A stretch of 64,000 nt of DNA from Leptospira sp. GIMC2001 (GTDB lineage Bacteria > Spirochaetota > Leptospiria > Leptospirales > Leptospiraceae): NCBI RefSeq assembly GCF_028462125.1, contig NZ_CP115468.1:620001-684000 (forward strand), read 5' to 3'. Both the position numbers and the translations under genes were made by a program. Positions within the stretch are counted from its first letter, which is position 1. The number at the start of each line of letters is the position of its first letter. The notes beneath the pieces are model-generated. The model was not told the DNA's origin, did not search any database, and worked only from the letters and a program-made list of their open reading frames with translations. Shown piece after piece: positions 1 to 8,472 of this stretch.

Positions 1-336
1 GCCAAGATATGATTTAGATTTCTCACCTTCCTCCGAAGCAACTTCTTTCTCTTCGGGCTCGGGATCAGGTTGCATGATTCGTGTAAAAAAACCTTTTTCT
101 TCTTTCTTCGCATCGGCAAGCCATACAGTTTCACCTGCGGTAACGGTTACATCCCGAGTTCTAAATTTTTTGTTGGTTCCATCTTCAAAATCTACACTTA
201 CAACACCGTCTGCAGTTGTAGATTTAACATTTTCAAATACAGTTCCCGTTTTGTTAATCTTTACTGAATCAGCAGAAACTGGCAGATAAATCATCAATGT
301 TATGAATAATAATACAATTTTGAATCGATTTTTCAT
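1..336 (-). CDS. Secreted hypothetical protein, 3' end cut by window edge
   Basis: Reading the minus strand from an ATG at 336 gives 112 codons with no stop before the window edge, so the C-terminus is missing. A good Shine-Dalgarno (GCAGGAG) precedes the ATG. The first ~23 residues are a Sec signal peptide (Lys/Arg start, hydrophobic core, PVSA-D cleavage-like end) with no lipobox, so periplasmic or outer-membrane location is likely. After it come a small beta-rich segment (about 25-75) and then a Lys/Glu/Pro-rich charged tail (KKEEKG, PDPEPEEKE), which could be a linker. I recognise no family. It is divergent from nothing and stands alone in the visible part. Confidence 0.75.
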   Translation of the reverse strand, partial: MKNRFKIVLLFITLMIYLPVSADSVKINKTGTVFENVKSTTADGVVSVDFEDGTNKKFRTRDVTVTAGETVWLADAKKEEKGFFTRIMQPDPEPEEKEVASEEGEKSKSYLG

Positions 337-497
337 ATAAAAACTCCTGCTTCAATTGTAATTGAGAGTAGGTATCCATGAACAAGGAGATTTTGGGCTG
401 GATTGTTACAATCTCGTTAAAATTCTGAGATTAATCGATTGTTTTTCCCTGAATTGATAGTGGGTAAATATTCCAAAAATAAGAAAAAGATATATAG

Positions 498-1997
498 CTA
501 TTTAATCTCGATTACTTCAGTACATACTTTCTCTAGAAAAGTTAAGTCATGACTTACAACTATTAGGGACTTATCCCAATTAGAAAACATTCTCTCAATG
601 CTTTCCAATGTAAATATATCTAAATAGTTCGTGGGTTCATCCAGTATCCAAATTTTAGGCTTAGTCAAAATTCCCCAAGAAATTTCCAACTTTTTCCATT
701 GCCCAGGACTTAATTCGGAAAGTATTTTACGATTCACGGCGTCCATTTGAAAAAAATGGACTATTGAGTTGAATTCACTCTTAATAAAATTCGGGAGATT
801 TGTTATCTTTTCTATGAGTTCTTGCTTTTCTTTAGCATTCATTACTTGACGCATATAGTAAATTTCTTTCTCATCAAACATTTCTTCTCTATTACCAGGT
901 TTTTGATTAAATTTATTTTTACATTGATCATATATGAAGTTTAACAATGTCGATTTTCCCGAACCATTCCTTCCTCGAATTCCCAACCTACTGCTAGATG
1001 TTAAGTGGATAGGTGGAATATTGATATTCATATATTCTAGATTTAGATTTTGTTTAGCTAAATTCAAGATGCTTTGATTTTTTTGATGGTCATCCTGTTC
1101 TGGTTGATAAAATAATTCGGGTTTAGATAAATTTCCTCGAGCCTTTTTCAACGTCAATAATGAGTCTTCTAATTTTTTATCCATCTGTGACTTAATTTTT
1201 CCAGCTTTACCATCTTTACCTGATACAATTGCCAGCCCTAATTTTGCTCGACCATCATTGTCATTTTTATCTAACTTAGAGCCTGATCTTTTTTGGATTG
1301 CCTGACTGGCAATTATTTTTCTGCGTGAATATTCTTTTGAGAGTCTATCGTGATTGTACTTAGCTATTTCCCATTCTTTATTTGATCTTATTCTTTCATT
1401 TTGACTTAATATTAAGTAATTGGAATAGTTCCCAGAATATACCTTTCCCGTGCCTTCTTTCAAAATATATATCTGATAAACTAAAAAATTTAATAGTTCC
1501 CTATCGTGGGATATGAGAATTCCAACGCCAGTATAATCAATTAGAGCTTTTTGTATTATAATTCTTGAATACTCATCTAGATGATTTGTAGGTTCATCTA
1601 GGATTAATAAAGGAGGATTTAGAAAAAGAGCAATTCCAATTTGGATTCTGCGCTTTTCTCCAAATGACAAACAATCTATTTTTTCGAAATGGCTCCAGTT
1701 TATATCTAACTTTGATTTTATGATACCGGACGGGCTTGAACTATCGCAAAGAAATTCATAGAATTCATCAGTATCGATTGAGTCTATTTGTTGGAGGTAA
1801 TAGTTACTAGAAATTCCGCGAATGTAACCTCGATAGTTGCTATAAAGTCCAGCTATTGTTTTCGCAAGTAAAGTTTTGCCAGAACCATTCGGACCGATAA
1901 TTCCAGTCCATCCTGGAATAAAATTACATTCAATACCATGTAGTAGAACATCGCTTGTATCAGGAAAATAGAGTTGTTCGAGTTGAATCGAGAGCAT
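498..1997 (-). CDS. ABC-F family ATPase (ribosome-associated, possible antibiotic-resistance type)
   Basis: 499 residues with two ABC ATPase domains and no membrane segments, the hallmark of ABC-F proteins, which act on the ribosomal E/P site rather than as transporters. Domain 1: Walker A GPNGSGKT (35-42), signature LSFGE (~110), Walker B LLILDEPTNHLD (~130-141). Domain 2: GRNGSGKS (~342-349), signature LSPGQ (~429), Walker B IWILDEPTNYLD (~449-460). The linker (~200-320) is basic and helical with a SGKDGKAGK stretch. The longer reading starts with TTG at 2009, but TGGAGG lies just upstream of the in-frame ATG at 1997, so I chose ATG. Housekeeping Uup/EttA-type or target-protecting (Vga/Lsa/Msr-like) roles cannot be separated by eye. 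Confidence 0.9.
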   Translation of the reverse strand: MLSIQLEQLYFPDTSDVLLHGIECNFIPGWTGIIGPNGSGKTLLAKTIAGLYSNYRGYIRGISSNYYLQQIDSIDTDEFYEFLCDSSSPSGIIKSKLDINWSHFEKIDCLSFGEKRRIQIGIALFLNPPLLILDEPTNHLDEYSRIIIQKALIDYTGVGILISHDRELLNFLVYQIYILKEGTGKVYSGNYSNYLILSQNERIRSNKEWEIAKYNHDRLSKEYSRRKIIASQAIQKRSGSKLDKNDNDGRAKLGLAIVSGKDGKAGKIKSQMDKKLEDSLLTLKKARGNLSKPELFYQPEQDDHQKNQSILNLAKQNLNLEYMNINIPPIHLTSSSRLGIRGRNGSGKSTLLNFIYDQCKNKFNQKPGNREEMFDEKEIYYMRQVMNAKEKQELIEKITNLPNFIKSEFNSIVHFFQMDAVNRKILSELSPGQWKKLEISWGILTKPKIWILDEPTNYLDIFTLESIERMFSNWDKSLIVVSHDLTFLEKVCTEVIEIK

Positions 1998-2214
1998 TGG
2001 AACCTCCAAACGTTTAAGTTGAGAGTCGCGACAGTGCCCATTTAGGTGGTTGAAATTATGAGCGAATCTGTCGAATTAATTCCACATGCTGAAATTATAA
2101 TGTTAAACTAAGATTTTAAGTCAATCACAAATATACATATTCAATGCAAATTCTGTAAAATTATGCTAAATAAATATATCAAGTACTAAAATCTCAGTTT
2201 CACTGCGCAAATTT

Positions 2215-2676
2215 CTATTCATTCTCCTTCTCATCATACAACATAAAAGGTGGTTTCGCGATCGCTTGAGATGCGATAAAAAGTAACATCATTTCGTTGT
2301 CGTCTGAAGCGATTCGATTTGAGTGAATAACACCGCATCCTTTGCAACGATGAAGGATTGCCCATTCTTGCTTACGAACCCAGATTGAAATTGGTTCCAT
2401 CACACTGCCACAATTAGCTGATCGATCTCCTGGTGAGAGATCAACATGCAGAGAGTGAAGACAATTTGGACAATGATTCCTCTGCTTCGATCCTGAATAT
2501 GGGATACCCACCATCATACCACAGTTTACACAGCGAAACTCAGCCTTAGCTTGGGTATTTCGAAAGTTAACTTTTACAGGCTTTTGATAATCCTCTTCTT
2601 CGTGATCATCGAACTGTTTTCGTTTGGTTATTTTTTGAAAATGGGAATTAAGATGGTTAAATACTTTGTCTTTCAT
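2215..2676 (-). CDS. RNHCP domain zinc-ribbon protein
   Basis: Contains the diagnostic RNHCP string (R-N-H-C-P-N-C) flanked by further Cys pairs: CVNC, HCPNC, a single NC, and CKGC near the C-terminus, giving likely two zinc-binding knuckles. The core G-D-R-S plus MEPI segment also fits the RNHCP family (small proteins of unknown function, roughly 100-150 aa). The N-terminal ~45 residues are a basic/acidic extension (ITKRKQ, DDHEEEDY). A GTG at 2715 would add 13 residues but has no ribosome site; the ATG at 2676 has a close-set TAAGG and is preferred with moderate certainty. No known pathway; stands alone between two unrelated genes. Confidence 0.85.
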   Translation of the reverse strand: MKDKVFNHLNSHFQKITKRKQFDDHEEEDYQKPVKVNFRNTQAKAEFRCVNCGMMVGIPYSGSKQRNHCPNCLHSLHVDLSPGDRSANCGSVMEPISIWVRKQEWAILHRCKGCGVIHSNRIASDDNEMMLLFIASQAIAKPPFMLYDEKENE

Positions 2677-2960
2677 CCTTACATCCGCGGCAACGGAAAA
2701 AGTGCACGAGGGCACAGAACTAGTATTATCTAGCTATAGGATGTAGTTGGTTAGTAAAAGAATTCGTTTAGGAAAAGTTGGAGCATGCCGATTGTTGCTA
2801 TAAATTTACAACCGACCTCAACGGTTCAGCTAAAAACCAACTTATTTACACAATGGGTGATAACAAAGTTAACATATATTTCAATCCAATAATTATGATT
2901 AGATATTGTCAATAAAATTCTGATACTCCTCCTTCAAAGATTTGTTTTTTGGGGATAAAA

Positions 2961-4022
2961 TTGGGCTTGCAGCCAACCAAGGGATCTGAATATTTAAGGG
3001 AAATGAACACACCTAGTACAGATTGGAAAGAAATTATATCTCCCGAAGAGCCAGCCAAACATGCAAAGCATGCAAAAATAATAACTATCCTTCAGAAGAA
3101 AATGTCCAAAGAATTTGGAGTCGGTCGAGGATTGCATAGAAAACAGATTCTTGCGCTCAGAGCTGAGTTTAAAGTTTTAGATAGTATTCCTGAATATGCT
3201 AAGGTAGGATTGTTCAAAACTGCCGGAACTTTTGAAACATGGATTCGACTTTCGAACGGAAGTCTGCGAGTTCAATCAGATAAAATGCCTGATGTTAGAG
3301 GTCTTGCAATTAAGGTAAAAGGTATTGATGGCGAAAGTGCGTTAGGTGGTAAAACTAAAGAACAGGATTTTACTTTAATACAGCATCAAACTTTTAGTGT
3401 TCTTACTAGTGATGAGTTTATCGAGTTTATCGGCTTCGCAATTCAGGGGCCTTTGGGAATTTTGAAATTTTTTACAAAGAAAAATGGTCTGATCGGTGGA
3501 ACTTTAAAATTCGGTCAGTTTCTCATAAACTTCTCTAAAGCTTTCCGAGGATTTGAGATGGAGAATTTTTTCTCGGCGGCACCTCTAAAATTTGGCAAAT
3601 ACGCATGTCGTGTTCGGCTAAAACCAATACTTACTGTTGTTGATTCAAGTGGAAAAACTATTCAGCGAAAGCCAATTCCTTTCCAAGGAGAATTTGCTGA
3701 TCAATTCGAGAAGGCATTAAATCTTGCTGATGTTAAGTATGAATTCCAGGTGCAATTTTACCATTCCGATGACAAAACACCAATCGAAGATCCTACTGTA
3801 AACTGGCCTGAATCTGTTTCGCCATATATAACACTTGCCGAACTAACTATAAAGTCTTCCAATAATTCCCCAATCCTTGATCCGGAATTTTCTAATATTC
3901 TAGATAAGGATAAATTTGATCCGTGGAATGCTTTAGAGGATCATAGACCGCTTGGCGAAGTTATGCGAGCAAGAAAGGTAATTTACTTTGCTAGTCAACA
4001 AGAGAGAGCAAAAATTAAATAA
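2961..4022 (+). CDS. Catalase-family haem protein (non-classical, y4iL/SrpA-like)
   Basis: About 350 residues with the order of catalase-fold landmarks: GRGLHRKQ (distal-His region), a FxxxGTFETWIRLSNG strand (catalase RxS-N-like), MPDVRGLAIKVKG (matches D-x-R-G-x-A-x-K), and a C-terminal DHRPLGEVMRARKVIY, where the R-x-x-x-Y supplies the proximal haem tyrosine in catalases. It is shorter than classical mono-functional catalases (~480+) and resembles the minimal catalase-related group, whose members may act as peroxidases or lipid-peroxide enzymes. Starts are uncertain: TTG at 2949, TTG at 2961 (5 nt after GGGGA; chosen) and ATG at 3003 are all in frame. No signal peptide, so cytoplasmic. Confidence 0.85.
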   Translation: MGLQPTKGSEYLREMNTPSTDWKEIISPEEPAKHAKHAKIITILQKKMSKEFGVGRGLHRKQILALRAEFKVLDSIPEYAKVGLFKTAGTFETWIRLSNGSLRVQSDKMPDVRGLAIKVKGIDGESALGGKTKEQDFTLIQHQTFSVLTSDEFIEFIGFAIQGPLGILKFFTKKNGLIGGTLKFGQFLINFSKAFRGFEMENFFSAAPLKFGKYACRVRLKPILTVVDSSGKTIQRKPIPFQGEFADQFEKALNLADVKYEFQVQFYHSDDKTPIEDPTVNWPESVSPYITLAELTIKSSNNSPILDPEFSNILDKDKFDPWNALEDHRPLGEVMRARKVIYFASQQERAKIK

Positions 4023-4104
4023 TTTATTTTGTTAAATACAAAGATTCTATTTGGTTGATTGAATTGCTTAATCTAGATTGATTTGTCGGGATATGTATGA
4101 AGTT

Positions 4105-4140
4105 TCGATATCCATTGATTTATAAGAAATTGGATATCGA
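4105..4140. repeat. Inverted repeat between convergent genes
   Basis: Perfect 10-bp arms TCGATATCCA (4105-4114) and TGGATATCGA (4131-4140) with a 16-nt AT-rich loop. It lies between the convergent catalase-family gene and the small minus-strand gene. No T-tract follows on either strand, so a classical intrinsic terminator is doubtful; a bidirectional terminator helper or protein-binding site is possible. Confidence 0.55.
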
Positions 4141-4148
4141 TTGGTAAA

Positions 4149-4376
4149 TTAATTTGAATAGAGTGCTCCGACGCAGATTCCGCAAATTGCTGAGTTTGCG
4201 TTAGCCGATTTCGCAACTGCAATTCTTATTTTACTCAAGTCAAGTTTTAATGATGATTTTTCCATCTTGTATTTGGACTCGTCAAAGCCACATGCGTACC
4301 TTTTGTCCGGATTGTTCTCGTTGAAAATATGCGCCAATTCTACTTTTTCAAAACGTTTTAATGTATACAATTGCAT
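4149..4376 (-). CDS. Small hypothetical protein
   Basis: 75 codons with an AGAGGAG sequence directly abutting the ATG, which is unusually close for a ribosome site. The product is basic/mixed, with three cysteines (YACGFD, ICGICVG) and a hydrophobic Ala/Gly-rich C-terminus (SANANSAICGICVGAL). No domain recognised. It runs convergent to the catalase-family gene and away from the dehydrogenase. The short length and poor spacing mean it could be a chance ORF, but no better gene fills this stretch. Confidence 0.4.
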   Translation of the reverse strand: MQLYTLKRFEKVELAHIFNENNPDKRYACGFDESKYKMEKSSLKLDLSKIRIAVAKSANANSAICGICVGALYSN

Positions 4377-4473
4377 CTCCTCTTTGTATTTTTTATCTCT
4401 TTAAGTTCGTGTCAATGGTTTATTTGGATTGAACACATCCTTTAAAATTATGATTTTTGCTTGTTGAGTTTGC

Positions 4474-5430
4474 ATGTTTCGTAATAGATTGAATGTTATG
4501 GGAAGAAGTAAGAAGGGATTGGAGAACAGCCGGGGGCTTAAGCCCCGGTCAGGACACGAATTCAACCCCACACCAAGTCAATCCCCCAAATCCAACGCAA
4601 AATTTTCGAATCCTTCACCAAGCTATAACCTTGTAGACAAGCAGACAGTAGCGATCACAGGCGCGGGAAGTGGAATCGGACTTTCTACAGCACTCAAATT
4701 CTACAATGAAGGTTGGGCACTCAGCCTTTGCGACTTAAACTTAGACAATTTTAAGACATTGATCACAGAATTGAAGTTAGATGTGAGAAGAATTTATTTC
4801 CAAGAAATGGATGTGTCCGATAGAAAGGCTTGTGAGAAATGGATTCAGGCGACGGTAAAAAAATTTGGCAGGTTGGACTGTCTTATATGCAATGCGGGAA
4901 TCGCACATAGGTCGCGTGCAGTAGATACAGATCCATCAATAATTGAGAAGATCATGGCTGTGAATTTTTACTCAGTCGTATATCTCTGTCATGCTGCAAT
5001 TCCCTATATTCAGAAAGTGAATGGATCGATTGTAGGAATTTCCTCTGTTGCAGGATTCTCGCCCTTGTATGGACGAACAGGATATGTTGCATCCAAACAT
5101 GCATTAGCTGGCTATTTGGAGACAATTCGTTCGGAGACCGAACCGAATATACATACTTGCGTTGTTTATCCTTCCTTTGTCAAAACTTCATTTGATAAAA
5201 ATACCTTAGACGGCTCGGGTAAAATTTTGAATCGTGATAAGCCGTTAATTGGCAAACCACTCACTCCAGAATCTATAGCAGACTCAATATACTACGCTGT
5301 GATCCATAGAAAAAAGCGCCTTCTATTATCAAGTATCGCCAAGATATCTTACTATCTCTCACGGATTCTGCCGGATGTCTTCATGGCAATCATGAAGAAG
5401 AAAACAGAATCCGAGTTTATTAAGAGGTAG
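4474..5430 (+). CDS. Short-chain dehydrogenase/reductase (SDR)
   Basis: Classical SDR: cofactor motif TGAGSGIG at residues 62-69, NAG at 140-142, catalytic Ser in the GISSV segment (~190), and Y204-x-x-x-K208. An acidic residue after strand 2 (CDLN) favours NAD(H). The C-terminus ends with a hydrophobic stretch and basic tail (ILPDVFMAIMKKK), suggesting membrane association; substrate unknown, perhaps a lipid or fatty acyl compound. The first ~55 residues precede the Rossmann fold, are Ser/Pro/Asn-rich and low complexity, and include a GC-rich palindrome (4530-4548) translated as SRGLKPRS. There is no alternative ATG close to the fold, so the tail is probably translated unless a TTG is used. 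Confidence 0.9.
   Translation: MFRNRLNVMGRSKKGLENSRGLKPRSGHEFNPTPSQSPKSNAKFSNPSPSYNLVDKQTVAITGAGSGIGLSTALKFYNEGWALSLCDLNLDNFKTLITELKLDVRRIYFQEMDVSDRKACEKWIQATVKKFGRLDCLICNAGIAHRSRAVDTDPSIIEKIMAVNFYSVVYLCHAAIPYIQKVNGSIVGISSVAGFSPLYGRTGYVASKHALAGYLETIRSETEPNIHTCVVYPSFVKTSFDKNTLDGSGKILNRDKPLIGKPLTPESIADSIYYAVIHRKKRLLLSSIAKISYYLSRILPDVFMAIMKKKTESEFIKR
4530..4548. repeat. GC-rich palindrome inside the SDR gene
   Basis: Core GGGGCTTAAGCCCC (4533-4546) is a perfect 14-bp palindrome extended by CCG on the left and GG on the right. It is far more GC-rich than the surrounding ~37% GC DNA, sits in the non-conserved N-terminal tail and is read as R-G-L-K-P. It resembles a mobile or REP-like palindrome that has entered an ORF in frame. 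Confidence 0.6.
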
Positions 5431-5449
5431 GAAGGGATGCTTTTGATTA

Positions 5450-8122
5450 TTATTGAAATGTAATTTCTCCTAGCTTCGTTTTATCGAATGTATTATTTGA
5501 AGAATCTCGATCGCACAACGTTTTTCTTGCAACATTAGTTACCGCAAATCTAAAAACATAATTGTATATACCTGTTGAAGGGGCTGTAAAAGTCCCCGCA
5601 TACACTTCATTGTTTGTAAAATTGCTGTCTTGCCCTGTGTAATTTGTTATAGAAATAAAAGTCCAAGAGCCGGGATGGTCAATCGGATTCGTTCCACCAG
5701 GCCCATATCCAAGTTCTGCTACGGTTGCGGAATTGGGACGCGGACTTTGAAATGATTCCGTAATTCCAGGATGATAAACTTCACCTTTTAAAGAAGGACT
5801 TTCTAAGCTACCTGTAACTACAAGTGCTCCTGGATATTCATATAGGCTGCAAAAATTAACTTCTGGATAATCTGTCGGGACTCCCGATAGCTCGTTACTC
5901 AAAGCACTTTCCCCACCAGCATGGATAGCTGTTACTCTAACATAGTAAGTAGTTCCTGGATTCAAGCTTGTTATTTCACATGTCACTGTTGGTGCAGTTA
6001 CATTGCATCCCAGTGTTGAGGATGTTGAAATACTTGCAGCAGTTCCATAATATACTTTGTATGATGTTGCGCCACTGGACGCTGACCAAGTCAGTGTTAA
6101 TTTATGCAGTCCTGCTGTCGGAGCGCTGAGTGTTGGAGTAGGCGGCGGCCCCACATTAAAGACACGACTTACTACCGCTGATTCGTTGCCTGCATTGTCA
6201 CGAGAACGAACTTTGACTGTAACAGATGCACCATTCGGAATCGTATTAGAACCCGAATACAAAGTTCCATTAGTAATGTTTCCCGTTCCGTCGAAGGTAG
6301 GATCTGAGCCATTCGTTGTAAAAGCAATTTTCTGGCAACCTGAGGCACCTGTATCACTACAGGAAGATGTAAAAGTTGTTCCAGTTACATAAGGACCACC
6401 AGCCGCTGGGCTATCAAATGCAACCGTCGGCGCATTTTCATCCTTCGTTACCGTTGCAGTCTGTGACCCATAATTTCCAACCAAATTCACAACACAAATG
6501 CGAACGGTATTTGCACCAACAGAAAGACTTCCTGGATTTATTGATGTCGAGATTGGTGTATTTGCCGTGGCAGATGAGTTAACGTTCGTTCCAGTCGCAG
6601 TAGCTCCGTCCGTACAATTTGTTCCGCCGATGCGAACTGTGTAAGAACCAGCTTTGTTCGTCTGCCAATTGATACTTGCATTGCTGCTAGAATGAACATA
6701 AGTGCTACTAGAATTGATTGTAACATTTCCAACGGTTGTATCAACCGTATAATCTGCACTCACCGGATTCGAAACGTTACCAGCATTATCTCTAGCTAAA
6801 AATTTGATATAGGTCACTGCTGCATCTGTTGTAGATACAGGAACGCTTGCATATTGCGTGCCCGCCGTAACTGCACCCGTTGAACCGGTGATAGCTGGAT
6901 TTCCTGGGGCTGAACCGACATTCGTGATATAAGCAATCTTATCACAGCCTGCTCCTGCGTCTGAACATGACAAGGACACTGAAGTCGCTGAGGCAAAAAT
7001 CCCTGAACCTGGGGAATTACTTGCTACAGGAGCCGTGTCATCTCTTCGAATGGAAAAGGTTATAGATCCTGTTAGGTTAGAGGAGGAAGTGACACATATA
7101 CGAAAATTTTTGATACCTTCACTAGAAAGTTGAGCGGCAGTTCTAGTAAAATTTTTAGACTCGTTTGCTGTAACAGTCAAGGGACCCTCGATTGCCGTAC
7201 CATTTGTACAGTCCGTTGAGTCTTGACGAACAGTATAATCGCCAGCACGATTCGTTGTCCAATTGATGGTGGAAGAGTTGATTGCTCCACCATTAATACT
7301 CACAGCAGTCGCTGTTTGACTGGATATAGTAACATTGGGAACATTGGAATCAATCGTGATCGTCACTTCTGCCATGGCTGATGTATTGCCCGCAAGGTCA
7401 CGGCAAATTGCTCGAATTAAATAGCTTCCGTCAGTTGATTGTGAGAAAGATGTAGATGCTTTGGATACGTAGGTTCCAGTTGAAGGAAAACTCGGATTAC
7501 CAGAATTTATGGAATAGATGATATGCCCTGGTGCTGTGTTATCCGTACAATTTATACTAATGGATTGACTTGTAGAAAAAAGTCCCGTAGCGGGTGTGAT
7601 GTTTACAGTTGGTGCGGTTGTATCTTGTATGATAGCTGCTATAGAAGTATCGTTGGCTGTTCCATCGCCGTCTGTATCGAATCCGACTACGGAGCCAGAT
7701 GAATCAACAATCAAAACAACCGGTTGCCCCGTTCCACCAAGTCCGGTTGAAAGCGCAGGATTGCCATTAGGATTGAGATAGTAATCAGCCTCTCCATCTC
7801 CATCGATGTCGATTGCATCGGGACTTCCATCTCCGTTGGTATCCAATAGTAGAATATTAGGAACTCCATCTCCAGTTAGATCGATTCCATCAGAAATACC
7901 GTCTCCATTGGTATCAAGTAAGGTGGCAGTTGCACCTCCGTTATTGGTTAGATCAATTGTTGAACCTGGAGACAGATCCAATTGGCTTGATGATGCTGAA
8001 CCGCCACCTAAAGCGAGTAGGGCAAGGGGAGATAGATCTAGAGATTCGTCTTCGGGAAAAATAAGACTACAACTGTTGCAGAATATTATGATGGTTAAAA
8101 TTGTGATTTTTGTCATTTTCAT
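5450..8122 (-). CDS. Large surface-type lipoprotein with Ca-binding, chitobiase-C-like and FN3 repeats
   Basis: 890 residues. Lipoprotein signal ending in FCNSC (Cys18). Residues ~65-155 hold several D-x-[DN]-x-D-G loops (DTNGDGISDG, DLTGDGVPN, DIDGDGEAD, DTDGDG), as in thrombospondin type-3/dockerin-like calcium sites. From ~168 to ~655 two module kinds alternate A-B-A-B-A: A modules begin D-x-x-A-P-x-V and end RDxAGN-x-S (chitobiase/HYR-like, with paired Cys), B modules contain INW-T-N-[RK]-A-G-[DS]-Y-T-V-R and a DCTNG/NCTDG loop. A fibronectin-III domain follows (~656-750: LTWSASSGATSYKVYY), then a unique C-terminal domain. Likely an adhesin-like or structural outer-surface protein; ligand unknown. 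Divergent from the next gene. Confidence 0.88.
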   Translation of the reverse strand: MKMTKITILTIIIFCNSCSLIFPEDESLDLSPLALLALGGGSASSSQLDLSPGSTIDLTNNGGATATLLDTNGDGISDGIDLTGDGVPNILLLDTNGDGSPDAIDIDGDGEADYYLNPNGNPALSTGLGGTGQPVVLIVDSSGSVVGFDTDGDGTANDTSIAAIIQDTTAPTVNITPATGLFSTSQSISINCTDNTAPGHIIYSINSGNPSFPSTGTYVSKASTSFSQSTDGSYLIRAICRDLAGNTSAMAEVTITIDSNVPNVTISSQTATAVSINGGAINSSTINWTTNRAGDYTVRQDSTDCTNGTAIEGPLTVTANESKNFTRTAAQLSSEGIKNFRICVTSSSNLTGSITFSIRRDDTAPVASNSPGSGIFASATSVSLSCSDAGAGCDKIAYITNVGSAPGNPAITGSTGAVTAGTQYASVPVSTTDAAVTYIKFLARDNAGNVSNPVSADYTVDTTVGNVTINSSSTYVHSSSNASINWQTNKAGSYTVRIGGTNCTDGATATGTNVNSSATANTPISTSINPGSLSVGANTVRICVVNLVGNYGSQTATVTKDENAPTVAFDSPAAGGPYVTGTTFTSSCSDTGASGCQKIAFTTNGSDPTFDGTGNITNGTLYSGSNTIPNGASVTVKVRSRDNAGNESAVVSRVFNVGPPPTPTLSAPTAGLHKLTLTWSASSGATSYKVYYGTAASISTSSTLGCNVTAPTVTCEITSLNPGTTYYVRVTAIHAGGESALSNELSGVPTDYPEVNFCSLYEYPGALVVTGSLESPSLKGEVYHPGITESFQSPRPNSATVAELGYGPGGTNPIDHPGSWTFISITNYTGQDSNFTNNEVYAGTFTAPSTGIYNYVFRFAVTNVARKTLCDRDSSNNTFDKTKLGEITFQ

Positions 8123-8472
8123 TTTTGGCCTGTTTTTTCGGATTTTTTTAATAAATAAAAGTTTTCATAGAAAGTAAACGAAAAAAATAAATATTTTATT
8201 TAGCAAAGCAATTATGTTAAGGGTTAAAATTTAGATCATTTCTATGATTTGATAACGCATGAAAGTACGAAACGTACAAGGAGCTAGCGCTGTGCTTGTT
8301 TGTATTTAGCCATCCATATCAATATAACAAGGTATTTTTGCAAAATGGTATTCGATTTATTCGAGGTTGGTATAAAATTGATGCAAGTTGGAGAATTTCT
8401 GGGTAAATAACTTGAAAAAAATCCATAAAATTTGATGCTTGGGTATCAACAAATTTTTTACAATTTTATATT
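8123..8472. other. 350-bp divergent intergenic region
   Basis: No ORF, RNA gene or clear promoter consensus. It separates the start codons of two divergently transcribed large lipoprotein genes, so it must hold both promoters. A short inverted repeat GTACG-AAA-CGTAC lies at 8265-8277 near the middle, a possible operator; the rest is AT-rich. Confidence 0.6.

Noticed and set aside
7806..8177. 123-codon plus-strand ORF antisense to the start of the repeat lipoprotein
   Set aside because: It is the reverse shadow of the DxDxDG-rich coding region, has no ribosome site and a composition (Pro/Ser) expected of an antisense frame.
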